Shown here one piece after another: positions 33,879 to 42,825 of a stretch of DNA of 53,447 nt. The notes under the pieces are model-generated. The model had not been told where the DNA came from and made no database searches. It saw only the letters and a program-made list of their open reading frames with translations. Source of the stretch: DASPJR01 sp035628505 (GTDB lineage: Bacteria > Planctomycetota > SZUA-567 > H5-PLA8); assembly GCA_035628505.1 (NCBI GenBank), contig DASPJR010000165.1:1-53447 (forward strand). The letters are read 5' to 3'. A program made the translations under genes and the position numbers. Within the stretch, counting starts at the first letter, position 1. Every line of letters starts with the position of its first letter.

Positions 33879-34529
33879 TCAGTGCCCGGCCGCTGCGAGC
33901 AGATCCCGTGTGCGGCTTTGGCAGAGGTAGAAGGAAAGCCCGAGTGCGGCGCCAAAGCCGAGGCCGTAACAAACGCCCCATGCGAGCATGGCAAGCGTGA
34001 GATTCCAGTCTTTCAATGCGTGCTCAATGACCCCTCCGCCAAAGTATCCGGCGGCATTGAGCAGAAAAAGCACGGCCGTGAGAAGCGGCATACGCGAAAT
34101 GCAGCCAAATGCCGCCGAAAAAAAGAGCGCCATTGCTGCAGTCCCGGCGAGCAGCCCAACGATGCCTCCCGTGTGCCCGCCAATCTTCATCCAGGCGGCG
34201 ATCCAGGCGACGGAGTACACAAGGAACGCAGGAATGAAAAGCTTGTAAAAAAGCGCGAGCGACCCGGGGCCGATGATCAGGCGGTGCAGCGCCAATCCGC
34301 TGAGCGCCATGAAAACAATCGCGCACGCCACGTACATGCCTGCTTCGCCGCTCACCCGGTGAAAGAAATTTCCAAACAGTGCCCAGGGCGTAAAGCCTGC
34401 GACGCTCACGAGCGTAAAACCAACAATGCCGCGCACGAGCGATTCGCTGAGCGACGGCACGCGTGGGGGCGCTCCGGACGCTTTCACGCGAGCAGCGATG
34501 CTGTCAGGATCGAGAGCGAACCAGCCCAT
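33879..34529 (-). CDS. Small integral membrane protein, unknown function
   Basis: A 216-residue protein with about six predicted membrane segments (for example GMYVACAIVFMALSGLALH, MPLLTAVLFLLNAAGYFGG, and a Gly/Ala-rich last helix ending near FYLC). I do not recognise the family. The ATG at 34529 is preceded by GGAAA at a short distance; the frame stays open upstream for 81 codons but there overlaps the acyltransferase gene and reads as Arg-rich nonsense. It lies 59 bp downstream of that gene on the same strand and could be co-transcribed. Confidence 0.65.
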   Translation of the reverse strand: MGWFALDPDSIAARVKASGAPPRVPSLSESLVRGIVGFTLVSVAGFTPWALFGNFFHRVSGEAGMYVACAIVFMALSGLALHRLIIGPGSLALFYKLFIPAFLVYSVAWIAAWMKIGGHTGGIVGLLAGTAAMALFFSAAFGCISRMPLLTAVLFLLNAAGYFGGGVIEHALKDWNLTLAMLAWGVCYGLGFGAALGLSFYLCQSRTRDLLAAAGH

Positions 34530-34588
34530 AAAGGTTTCCGCTTTTCGTCTTCGCTTTTTAGTTTCTAACCGACTTGCGCTTACGTCAG

Positions 34589-35098
34589 CTATTTCTTTTT
34601 CCGCAGAACGCGTGCGGGATTCCCCGCCATAATCACGCCCGGCGGAACATTCTTCGTGATGACGGTTCCAGCACCAATCAGCGCGCCTTCCCCAATTGTG
34701 ATTCCGCAGAGAATAACGCAATTGGAGCCGATTGATGCGCGCTTGCAGATACGCGTGGGAATGCACTCCCACTCGCCGCCTTTGATCGGGCTGCCATCCG
34801 GATGCACGGCCGCCGGGTACTTATCGTTAATAAACGTAACGCCGTGCCCAACGAAACATTCATCCTCGATCGTTACACCATCACAGATAAAGGAGTGACT
34901 CTGAATTTTGCAGCGCTTTCCGATGGCCGCGCCACGCTGGATCTCCACGAACGGTCCGATCTTGGTGTCATCGCCGATGCTGCAGCCGTAGAGGTTCACA
35001 TGGCAGAAGATGCTGACGTTCTTGCCCAGCTTGACGTCGGGGGCGATGCGAACAAAGTTGTCGCGGTCGTACGCAGCGTCTCGGTCTGGATGCGGCAT
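34589..35098 (-). CDS. Hexapeptide-repeat N-acetyltransferase (WlbB/WbpD-like)
   Basis: A 169-residue left-handed beta-helix acyltransferase. Hexapeptide repeats run throughout (GKNVSIFCHVNLYGCSIGDD, IGPFVEIQRGAAIGKR, VILCGITIGEGALIGAGTVIT), with a loop containing HGVTFINDKYP and the typical end GVIMAGNPARVLRKK. It closely resembles the acetyltransferases that act on the 3-amino group of UDP-amino sugars for surface polysaccharides. No other glycan-synthesis gene is adjacent, so the substrate is inferred. GAGGAG lies 5 bases before the ATG. Confidence 0.85.
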   Translation of the reverse strand: MPHPDRDAAYDRDNFVRIAPDVKLGKNVSIFCHVNLYGCSIGDDTKIGPFVEIQRGAAIGKRCKIQSHSFICDGVTIEDECFVGHGVTFINDKYPAAVHPDGSPIKGGEWECIPTRICKRASIGSNCVILCGITIGEGALIGAGTVITKNVPPGVIMAGNPARVLRKKK

Positions 35099-35171
35099 TC
35101 TGGCTCCTCTTCGCTCGATGTCGGTTTCGTCTTATACCGCAAAATAAAGTGCCGTCGGCGACAGATTGAAC

Positions 35172-38100
35172 TTACTTGAACTTTGCGTTCAGGTCTGCAG
35201 GCAGCTTTTCCGCGTCGCCTTTATTTATTTCCAGCGCCCGGTTCCAGCTTTTGCGCGCCTCTCCTTTATAGAAGAGCGCGCTCGACGGATCGGCATCCGC
35301 AAGCGCCAGGAAACTGCGGCAAAGTATTTCCCACCCCGCGGATAGACCTGGATGAAGCGCCGTCGCTTCACGCGCCGCACGGCGGCTGCGGTGCAGGAAC
35401 GAAATCGAATCGCCAGCCTCCGCCACACCAGCCGCGCGCAGCAGGGACTCGGCATAATCCAGCCGCGGCTGCGCCTCCATCGGCAGAAGAGCAGCGCGGT
35501 ATTGCAGAATCGCAGCGGCCTCCGCGTGCTTCCCAAGAGCCGTGAGAAGGTCGGAACGTAGCTTATAAAACGTCACGTTCCCTGGATTAAGACGCGAGGC
35601 CACTGCCGCCATTTCCAGCGCCGCATCAAGTTTTCCCTGCTGCTGCAGGACCTGCGCCTTGAGATAGTACAGCGGCGGCACGGCCGGGTCGGCCCGAACT
35701 GCGCCGCGCAGAATTCCGTCGATCGTTTTTATCGCCAGTTCAGGTTTGCCTTCAGCCAGTTCAGTGCGCGCCATGATTTCAGCACACTGCGCGGGGTTGG
35801 CTTGAAATTGCGCCGCGGCGGTAAATGCGGCTTCGCGCGCCTTCTGGAAATCTTTTTTATGCGCCAGTGCTCGTGCGTAGAGCATCAGGCGCTGAGCCTG
35901 CAGTTCTGCATCACGCACCTCCTCAAGCTGCTTGATCGCTTCATCCGAACGGCCTTGCTGCAGCAGATGAGTCGCGTTCTGCAGAATTGCTTTTTCAAAA
36001 GTCTGCCGCGGCCACTTTTCATAGGGCGAAACGGGCGGCTGATTCTTGAGCAGATTCAGCGCGCCCACCGGATCGGGCGGCTGCCTGAGCGTGTCGCCGC
36101 TCATTAACTGCTCGGCGCGCTCTTTCAGGTCGTCGTCGATATACTCGCGCGCCCAGAAACTCTGCGGCGTCAGCTTGGCGACGGCAATGCGGTGCTTATC
36201 CATCACGGCCGGATCGGTCTGGATGTAGCCCTTGTGCTCGCGTGCGGCTACCGCGAGGTCGAACTTGCGCAGAAACTCCGAGCGATCGGCATCCGGGGTG
36301 CCCTCGAAGGTCAGAATTCTTTCGGGAACGCGCGGCACGTCCGACATCAGGAACGGACGCCTGGCTTTATGCAATGCCTTTGGCGCCGAAAACTCGAGGC
36401 GCATGTTGTCATCGGTAATCAGCGGCAGGTTGCGCGACACTCGGCGCAGATCGGAATTGATTCCGTGCAGGCTGGCCAGGAACTCTTCCGGGTTCTGGTG
36501 CAGGATGCGTTCGAGCAGTTTTTTAAGCGCAGGTTTCTCGAGCTTCTCCCGGACGCGTTCGAGCGGCAGGGTCAGCTCTGTCTCGGAGCCGATCATCAGG
36601 TAATCGCCGGGCGCGACGGCGCAGAGGTAGATATGCGGAAAGACTTCGCCGAATGTCCGCAGCACGCTGAGAAAATCGCTGCCTTCCAGTGAATAGCTGT
36701 GCAGCCATTGGCACATCAAACCGCCCGGCTTCAGCCGCGCACGGGCGAGCTGAAACGATTCGCGCGTGAACAGATTTCCGATTCCCGCCAGCCACGGGTT
36801 GGACGGCTCGGAAGAAATCAGGTCATACTTGCGTTGCGTGAGCAGCAGATGATTGCGGCCGTCGTTGACCAGGACGCGGACTTTCGGCGTGTCGATCCAG
36901 ACATTGGGCGGCGCAGAATACGTGAGATTGTTAACGTCTTTGAAGTGGACCGATGCTTCGACGACTTCGGGCGACATCTCAAGGATGTCCACGCTGCGCG
37001 TCGTGTCCAGGGCCAGCGCCGAACCGGTCGTCACGCCCGATCCCAGCCCAATCACCAGGATATCTTCCGGCGTGCCCGGATGCAGCAGCGCGGGGACGAT
37101 CATGCTGGAGACCTGGGTCGGCATGTCGCCGAAATTTGAGGCATCGGGCTTTCCGCCGATATGGAGGCTGACCCGGTCGCCGAGTTTCATCACCGCCACC
37201 GTCGCGCTGGTGCCCTCCTTATAATAGACGAGATAATCCGGCGGATAAAATGGGGGAATCGCGTCAAGCAGGCGCAGCCGGCGCGCATCGTTGACACGGG
37301 CTGTGTCGCGCAGCAGAAAGTATCCGCCGCTCATCACCATTGGATTCCAGCGCGGTGCGATGGTGATCAGCATTACAAGAGGAACAGCGATCAGCCCCGT
37401 GCGAAAAAGCGGCGCAACTTGCGTGCGGCTGGAAGAAAACGCGATCAGCACGACGCCAGGAACGGCATACAGCAGAGACATCATCTCAAGAGTGCTTTGA
37501 ATCTGCAGAAAGGGAATCAGCAGAATGCCGCCGAGGAAACTTCCCAGAATGGCGCCGATTGTGTTCACGGCATAAACGGTTCCGACGACACGTCCGGTGC
37601 TGTTCTGGGAGCGCGCCGCAACCTGCATGGTCAGCGGGGTGGTGGCGCCCATGAAAAAGGTGGGAACCAGCAGCAGCAGGCCAATCGCCAACGCCTGTAG
37701 ACTCTGCTGAAGCGTCCAATCTTCATACGTCCAGGCCATCAGGAAGAAAAAGGCTGTCGGCGTGTAGCCCAGCAGCACGGAAACGCCCACGCTGGCCAGC
37801 GCCACAATCAGGAGGATGCGACCCAGCGTGCCCAGCGGATCTGCGACGCGCACAGCAATGCGGGAGCCCCAGAAGCCGCCGAGACTCAGCCCGAGAATAA
37901 AGATCGAAACAATCAGGCTGAAGGCGTATGTCGAACTGCCCGTGGCGAGGCTGATCGCGCGCGTCCAGCCGATCTGCATCGCCATCGCGGCAAACCCGGT
38001 CACGCCGAAGGTGATCATCGCCGCGCGCACGGCAGCCGGGGAGATGACCGGCCCCTCAACTGCCAATTGCTCGCCGGTGGGCGCTGCCGCCGGAGTTTCG

Positions 38101-38750
38101 TCTGCGCCTCGGCTATATGCATTCCGGCCCAGCAGAATCGCCGTGATGCCCAGCACGACATTGCAGCCCACGGCGATGAGATTCGTGTTCAGTTTTCCAA
38201 AATGCGGCAGCAGAAAGAATCCCGTTCCAGCCGCACCCAGCACGGCGCCGAGGGAGTTCGTCGCGTAGAGTGCTCCAACGGTGCGGCCCATCGTCTGCTG
38301 TGACGCGACTAGAAACTGCGACAGCAGCGGCAGCGTGGCGCCCATGAAGATGGTGGGAATCAGCAGCAGCACGAAGGAGATGAAAAAGCGCGCCACAGTC
38401 AGTGTGGTGCTGCCGGTGTCTGTGTGAAGCGCACGGTAGAGCGCGACGATGGGGCCGCCATCGCTGAAAACCCACGGCAGCAGCGCGCAGTACACCCCGA
38501 TTATTATTTCCAGTACGCCGTACGCCAGCAGCGGACGCTTGATGCGCGAAACAAAACGGCCGCCGAGATAACTTCCCAGCGCAAGGCCTCCCATGAAGGC
38601 GGTGAGCACCGCCGACAGGCTCTGCACCGTGTTTCCAAAAATCAGTCCCAGCTGCTTGCTCCAGAGAACCTCGTAGATCAGTCCGCAAGCGCCGGAGATC
38701 AGGAAGAGTCCGAAAACAATAAACGTTCGCCTGGCAGTGGATAGAGTCAT
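35172..38750 (-). CDS. Fused MFS-like transporter / spermidine-synthase-like protein with TPR tail
   Basis: A 1192-residue membrane protein. The first 460 residues have about 12-14 membrane helices and the repeated LSGACGLIYEVLW-type start seen in the fused MFS/spermidine synthase family. Residues of about 550-790 are an aminopropyltransferase/methyltransferase-like domain (ILVIGLGSGVTTGS, VDILEMSPEVVEAS, VLVNDGRNHLLL, DLISSEPSNPWLAG). The last 300 residues are alpha-helical TPR-like repeats (AIKQLEEVRDAELQAQRL, AALEMAAVASRLNPG). The reaction is unknown; the family may transfer or export polyamine-like molecules. Its start is an ATG at 38750; upstream site is weak. Divergent from the ECF sigma gene across a 207-bp gap. 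Confidence 0.85.
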   Translation of the reverse strand: MTLSTARRTFIVFGLFLISGACGLIYEVLWSKQLGLIFGNTVQSLSAVLTAFMGGLALGSYLGGRFVSRIKRPLLAYGVLEIIIGVYCALLPWVFSDGGPIVALYRALHTDTGSTTLTVARFFISFVLLLIPTIFMGATLPLLSQFLVASQQTMGRTVGALYATNSLGAVLGAAGTGFFLLPHFGKLNTNLIAVGCNVVLGITAILLGRNAYSRGADETPAAAPTGEQLAVEGPVISPAAVRAAMITFGVTGFAAMAMQIGWTRAISLATGSSTYAFSLIVSIFILGLSLGGFWGSRIAVRVADPLGTLGRILLIVALASVGVSVLLGYTPTAFFFLMAWTYEDWTLQQSLQALAIGLLLLVPTFFMGATTPLTMQVAARSQNSTGRVVGTVYAVNTIGAILGSFLGGILLIPFLQIQSTLEMMSLLYAVPGVVLIAFSSSRTQVAPLFRTGLIAVPLVMLITIAPRWNPMVMSGGYFLLRDTARVNDARRLRLLDAIPPFYPPDYLVYYKEGTSATVAVMKLGDRVSLHIGGKPDASNFGDMPTQVSSMIVPALLHPGTPEDILVIGLGSGVTTGSALALDTTRSVDILEMSPEVVEASVHFKDVNNLTYSAPPNVWIDTPKVRVLVNDGRNHLLLTQRKYDLISSEPSNPWLAGIGNLFTRESFQLARARLKPGGLMCQWLHSYSLEGSDFLSVLRTFGEVFPHIYLCAVAPGDYLMIGSETELTLPLERVREKLEKPALKKLLERILHQNPEEFLASLHGINSDLRRVSRNLPLITDDNMRLEFSAPKALHKARRPFLMSDVPRVPERILTFEGTPDADRSEFLRKFDLAVAAREHKGYIQTDPAVMDKHRIAVAKLTPQSFWAREYIDDDLKERAEQLMSGDTLRQPPDPVGALNLLKNQPPVSPYEKWPRQTFEKAILQNATHLLQQGRSDEAIKQLEEVRDAELQAQRLMLYARALAHKKDFQKAREAAFTAAAQFQANPAQCAEIMARTELAEGKPELAIKTIDGILRGAVRADPAVPPLYYLKAQVLQQQGKLDAALEMAAVASRLNPGNVTFYKLRSDLLTALGKHAEAAAILQYRAALLPMEAQPRLDYAESLLRAAGVAEAGDSISFLHRSRRAAREATALHPGLSAGWEILCRSFLALADADPSSALFYKGEARKSWNRALEINKGDAEKLPADLNAKFK

Positions 38751-38841
38751 GCAGCACCTGAAAGGGTGGAAGCTTGTACGCGCGTGTTCATTCGGAAATC
38801 TAAGTCAAGCAGTCCGAGGCATTTACAGCGGCAAAAGCCGA

Positions 38842-38912
38842 GCGGAAAATGTCGCGCACAGAGCGGCGGCTGTCAAGCGGATCGCCTCTATTCGACAGCT
38901 CCCGTTTTCCGC
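38842..38912. promoter_or_regulatory. Nested inverted repeat upstream of the ECF sigma factor
   Basis: An outer pair GCGGAAAA (38842-38849) and TTTTCCGC (38905-38912) encloses an inner pair GCTGTC (38869-38874) and GACAGC (38894-38899), the inner stem extending imperfectly to 11 bp. It ends 45 bases before the sigma factor start codon and sits in a divergent promoter region. It could be an operator or a 5' untranslated-region hairpin. Confidence 0.45.
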
Positions 38913-38957
38913 GTAACGTCTGTGGCCTGACGCGCATAGTTTACTGAGAGGAAACGC

Positions 38958-39536
38958 ATGTCCGATCTGATTGTCACGCTTGAAAGCATCCGGCGCCGCG
39001 ATCCCAGCGCCATCGCCGAACTGGTCAAACAGCATCACCGGCAGCTGCGCGGTTATGTTGCGGCGATCAGTGCCGATCTGAGCTCTGTCGACGATATCTC
39101 ACAAGAGGTGTTTCTGCGCGCGCTTGAACGCCTGGACCACGTGTCTGATCTCGAAGACTTCCCGCGATTTCTACGCGGCATTGCGCGCAATGTCGTGCGC
39201 GAACATTTCCGCAAGTCATCGCTCTATTCAGAGCGTTACGTTGCGTTCGTCGAGGAAGCGTACGCTGGCGCCGCTGGTCGCGACGCTGACACACCGTTCA
39301 AAGACCCGCAGCTCATCCGCGCGCTTCGAAACTGTGTCGGCAAGCTGCCCGCGAACTCACAGAAGATGCTCAATCTTCGCTACACCGGTGATTTGCGTTC
39401 GGACGAGATAGGCAAAAAAATGAATCTCAACAGCGGCGCCGTGCGCATAGCACTCCTGCGCATCCGCGAAGCACTGATGAAGTGCGTTCGCTCGTCGCTG
39501 GGAGCGGACGCTGACGCAATGGAGGCGCTGCGGTGA
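38958..39536 (+). CDS. ECF-type RNA polymerase sigma factor
   Basis: A 192-residue sigma-70 family protein of the extracytoplasmic-function type. Region 2 is seen as DDISQEVFLRALERLDHV followed by FPRFLRGIARNVVREHFRK; region 4 as LPANSQKMLNLRYTGDLR and the helix-turn-helix AVRIALLRIREALMKCV. It directs polymerase to a small set of promoters. GAGAGGAAA lies 7 bases before the ATG. Its stop codon overlaps the start of the FecR-type gene by four bases (GTGA), so the two proteins are translationally coupled, which is the normal layout of a sigma factor and its regulator. It may autoregulate through the inverted repeat upstream. Confidence 0.92.
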   Translation: MSDLIVTLESIRRRDPSAIAELVKQHHRQLRGYVAAISADLSSVDDISQEVFLRALERLDHVSDLEDFPRFLRGIARNVVREHFRKSSLYSERYVAFVEEAYAGAAGRDADTPFKDPQLIRALRNCVGKLPANSQKMLNLRYTGDLRSDEIGKKMNLNSGAVRIALLRIREALMKCVRSSLGADADAMEALR

Positions 39537-41728
39537 ACGCGGAAGAAAATGACGAACGCATAGCCGCGCTTCTGGATGGCTCGATCAGTCCCATCGAGCG
39601 TCACGCCCTGCTTGAGGCTGCCGCGGATGACCCCGCTCTGGCGCGCCGCCTGGTGGACTTGCTCCGCTTCGAGCCGCTGCTCGCCGATGCGATGCTTGCC
39701 AATGAGAATGATGCCGAAGGGCAGGCCTTTATCCGCCGGGTGCAGCAGCACGTTCTTCGCGCCGGCGATTCGGAACGATTCATCACGGGCGTGGTCGAGC
39801 GCATGCAGCGGCGCCAGTCCAGTCCGGGAATCTGGCGTCGTGCGGTCGCCCCCGCAGCTGCTGTGCTGCTGTTGACGCTGGGGCTGCTGTATTTGGCGCG
39901 CCCGGCGGAGCGCTTCGTTGAAATCGAGCAGATGCAGGGAGTCGTCTACGTTCGCAGCGCCAACCAGAAAACGCCGGCGCGCGCCGGGACCTCGCTCGCG
40001 CCTGGCAGCGGCATCGAAACGGAAGGCCCGGGCAGCTCGGCGGTGCTCGCCTTTGCGGATGGTTCGCGGATTCTCATCCGGCCGCAAACGCTGCTCTCCA
40101 CGCTGGATCTGCGCGGCGGCGGCAAGCACCTGGAACTTGCCAGCGGCGTGATCAGCGCCACCGTTTCGCCCCAGCAGGTTGCATTCGTGATGGCAACTCC
40201 GGTCGCAACAGTCCGTGTGCTGGGCACACGCTTCGTCCTGGACAGCCGGCCCGAGCAGACGCATCTGCAGGTCGAAGAAGGTCTGGTCGAACTCACGCGT
40301 TCGAGCGATGCGAAGAAAATTCAGGTTGCCGGTGGCCAGCAGGTGCTGGCGAAAGACGGCGCCGATCTGCTGGTTCAAGCATTAGACGTCCAGGACGTTG
40401 CGAAAGTGCGCGCACCGGAGCACGTGTTCAGCGCCGTTTCTTACCTCGGCGGAAGCCAGAACGACAGCGTCGTAGGTGCTGAAATACAGCCGGACGGCAC
40501 GCTGATTCTCGCCGCGAACATCAGCGACGCAGCGGCGGGTGGCGTGCAGCCGGTGCTGCTCAATGGCGCATCGCCAGCGAGCAGCGGCGCGATCGTGCGC
40601 CTCTCACCAGATGGACGGAAGGTGCTCTCTGTCACGCGCCTGGCTGCAGCGATCAGCGATGTGTCGATCGATGGCAAGGGAAACATCTATGCAGCGTGCC
40701 GGGAAGGTGGACTGCTGAAACTCAAACCCGATGCCGCCGAGCTTCTCTGGCAACAGTCCTGCGGCGGCGGGTGCGAGCGCGTCGACGCCGGCAGTGATGG
40801 CACGGCGGTCGCGCTGCGTGCCGGAGCAATCGTTGCAAAAGATGAGCCTGGCACGATCTATGTTTTCACGGCAGATGGAAAGGAGACGTCGAACTTCCAG
40901 ACGCTTTCGCGCACCTACGATGTGGCGATCGATTCTAAACTGCAGAGCATTTTCCAAACAGGGTTCAAGCCCGGACATTCAGAACGTGGTGAAATCGGCG
41001 GCGTGGCGTTTCTCACCGCGCATGCGTTTGATGGCTCGCGCAAATGGTCGAATTACAATTACGATCCGCGCATCTCAACGACTGACCGCGCGCACACGAT
41101 GGGCGTACGCATTGCCATCGGACGTGATGGCGCGCTGTATGGGCTTTTCAGTTCCGTCGGCGGAAACTCTATTTTTCGTCACGGACCGAAGGGCATTGAC
41201 ACCAGGGCCAACAACGTGGCCTATGACAAGTACACGCGCGCCTTCCAGAGCGGCAACAAGACGCTGGCGTATTACGGCAGATTTAATCCGGAAGACGGCG
41301 AACTGATTCTGGGCCAGATGCTGACCGGACGGGCCAGCGAGCACAGCCGAAGCATTGTCGTTCAGGATGGCGACATCAAAGCCGACGAGTCGGGACGCGT
41401 GTACATCTGCGGAAAAGCCGAGCCCGGAGCGCCGTGGTCACCGGATGCGCTCGGCGGGGGCGACGCCTCAAAAAGCGAAGGCTTCCTGCTGATCCTCGCG
41501 CCGGATTTCAGCGCGCGCGAATGGTTTACGGGCGTAACGACACGCGAATCCAGCGGCGGATCACAGCTGCACGCGACTGCCGCGCGGGTGATGCCGCGGA
41601 CCGGGAAAACTCACTTCGCCACGGCCGGAAAACTGCTGACGCCGGGTGGCCGCATCGCGGCGAAAAACGCGTTTCAATCTGCGCCAAACGGCGAAAGCGA
41701 GGGCGTCTTCGCTGCTTCCGGAGAATAA
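39533..41728 (+). CDS. FecR-domain membrane protein with C-terminal propeller-like region
   Basis: A 731-residue protein, start GTG inside the sigma gene's stop. The N-terminal 95 residues are cytoplasmic and helical (LLDGSISPIERHALLEAAADD), the usual anti-sigma-like part. A single membrane helix (AAAVLLLTLGLLYLA) lies near residue 110. Residues of about 120-275 are a FecR domain (GVVYVRSANQ, VLGTRFVLD, VEEGLVELTR). The C-terminal 450 residues are beta-rich with repeats such as GGSQNDSVVGAEI and DVSIDGKGNIYAACREGG, likely a propeller outside the membrane. FecR proteins relay external signals to ECF sigma factors; here a sensor propeller replaces the usual TonB-dependent receptor. No receptor gene is adjacent. 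Confidence 0.85.
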   Translation: MNAEENDERIAALLDGSISPIERHALLEAAADDPALARRLVDLLRFEPLLADAMLANENDAEGQAFIRRVQQHVLRAGDSERFITGVVERMQRRQSSPGIWRRAVAPAAAVLLLTLGLLYLARPAERFVEIEQMQGVVYVRSANQKTPARAGTSLAPGSGIETEGPGSSAVLAFADGSRILIRPQTLLSTLDLRGGGKHLELASGVISATVSPQQVAFVMATPVATVRVLGTRFVLDSRPEQTHLQVEEGLVELTRSSDAKKIQVAGGQQVLAKDGADLLVQALDVQDVAKVRAPEHVFSAVSYLGGSQNDSVVGAEIQPDGTLILAANISDAAAGGVQPVLLNGASPASSGAIVRLSPDGRKVLSVTRLAAAISDVSIDGKGNIYAACREGGLLKLKPDAAELLWQQSCGGGCERVDAGSDGTAVALRAGAIVAKDEPGTIYVFTADGKETSNFQTLSRTYDVAIDSKLQSIFQTGFKPGHSERGEIGGVAFLTAHAFDGSRKWSNYNYDPRISTTDRAHTMGVRIAIGRDGALYGLFSSVGGNSIFRHGPKGIDTRANNVAYDKYTRAFQSGNKTLAYYGRFNPEDGELILGQMLTGRASEHSRSIVVQDGDIKADESGRVYICGKAEPGAPWSPDALGGGDASKSEGFLLILAPDFSAREWFTGVTTRESSGGSQLHATAARVMPRTGKTHFATAGKLLTPGGRIAAKNAFQSAPNGESEGVFAASGE

Positions 41729-41797
41729 AACAGCCGCAACCGGAAGACACAAAGGAACTAGCCTCCGTGTTTTCGCGTTCGTGATCTGTGCCGGATT

Positions 41798-42724
41798 TCA
41801 AGCCCCGAACGCCACGGCTTCAACGTGGTGTTCGCATTTGTGGACCTGCTTCCATTCGATGGCGTCGCTGGAAAGCATGAGGCGGCCTTTCCAGTTGGCG
41901 CCCAGGAAAACTTTTTTTCCATACGCGACGGTCAGCGGCGCGTCTTTGTTCTCGTGCCGCTTCCAGACGACTCCATCAGGCGACAAATAGGTCGCGCCCA
42001 TGCCGACGGCGACGAAACGGTCCTCGGCAAAGACGATGGCGTTGAGATGCTCGCCTTCTTCACCGAGCACGCGATGGGTCCACTTCACGCCATCGGTGCT
42101 CATCATGCGCAGGCCATGCAGACCCACGCCGACGAATATGCCATTACCGAATGCGACATCAACAAGCGTGTCGATTGCCTTCACGTCCGGCGCGTCGGTC
42201 CATGTCTTTCCGTCCGGCGAGGCAGCACGCCGGCCGCGGTCGCCGACGCCGACGAAGAGATTGTTGCCGAAGGCGACGCGGCGCAGAATATTTTTGCCGG
42301 AAATGCTGACGTAGTCGCTCCAGGCCACGCCGTCCGTTGAACTGGCCGTGAACGGCGAGGAGCTCCCGACCGTACCTGGATCACCTCCGACAGCCAGAAA
42401 CATGTTCAGTCCAAAGCCCATGCCGCGGATGAAATTCTTGTACTGCCCGTCTTTCGAACTGGTGACCCAGCTCGCGCCATCGCGCGAGACGGCGAAGATA
42501 TTTTTGCCGCCATAGGTTCCGGCCGCGACGTAGCATCCGTTGCCGAAGCGCACGCAGCGGTAAACTTCGCCTTCTTTGCCGTATTGCTGATTTTTCCACT
42601 CACTCCCATTTTCAGAAACAAGGCGCTGGCCTTCATGACCGACGGCAACGAAGAGTCCGGCCACAGTCGAGCCGGCCGCCGAGGGCGGGGAAGGGTCACT
42701 CTTCTTTTTTGGATCGTCGGCCAT
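41798..42724 (-). CDS. Seven-repeat beta-propeller protein, no signal peptide
   Basis: A 308-residue protein in which I count seven repeats of about 40 residues, each with a hydrophobic strand ending AVG/GVG, then a Ser-Asp-Gly turn and Trp, as in FVAVGHEGQR...NGSEW, FVGVGDRGRRAASPDGKTW and FVGVGLHGLRMMSTDGVKW. This is the count of a seven-bladed propeller of the BNR/YCF48-like type. It starts MADDPKKKSDPSPPS without a signal sequence, so it may be cytosolic or exported by another route. The start at 42724 (with GGGA upstream) is preferred over an ATG at 42745, but either is possible. It is convergent with the FecR gene. Function unknown. Confidence 0.72.
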   Translation of the reverse strand: MADDPKKKSDPSPPSAAGSTVAGLFVAVGHEGQRLVSENGSEWKNQQYGKEGEVYRCVRFGNGCYVAAGTYGGKNIFAVSRDGASWVTSSKDGQYKNFIRGMGFGLNMFLAVGGDPGTVGSSSPFTASSTDGVAWSDYVSISGKNILRRVAFGNNLFVGVGDRGRRAASPDGKTWTDAPDVKAIDTLVDVAFGNGIFVGVGLHGLRMMSTDGVKWTHRVLGEEGEHLNAIVFAEDRFVAVGMGATYLSPDGVVWKRHENKDAPLTVAYGKKVFLGANWKGRLMLSSDAIEWKQVHKCEHHVEAVAFGA

Positions 42725-42825
42725 CGCTTTGTTCCCGTTTGGCATGCAGCGCGTCAATCAAGCAGCAATGCGAGCATTCTCCGTTCGCCTATAATCAATG
42801 TTTCAGTGGTACTGCCCTGCAACAA

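Noticed and set aside
39380..40378. A 332-codon open frame on the minus strand
   Set aside because: It runs antisense across the sigma factor and FecR genes, both well supported, and its translation shows no domain.
41730..41797. A possible fourth CACAGAG copy
   Set aside because: Only fragments such as GACACAAAGG and CCTCCGTGTT are present, without a clear inverted pair. It may be a degenerate relative, but the match is too weak to count.
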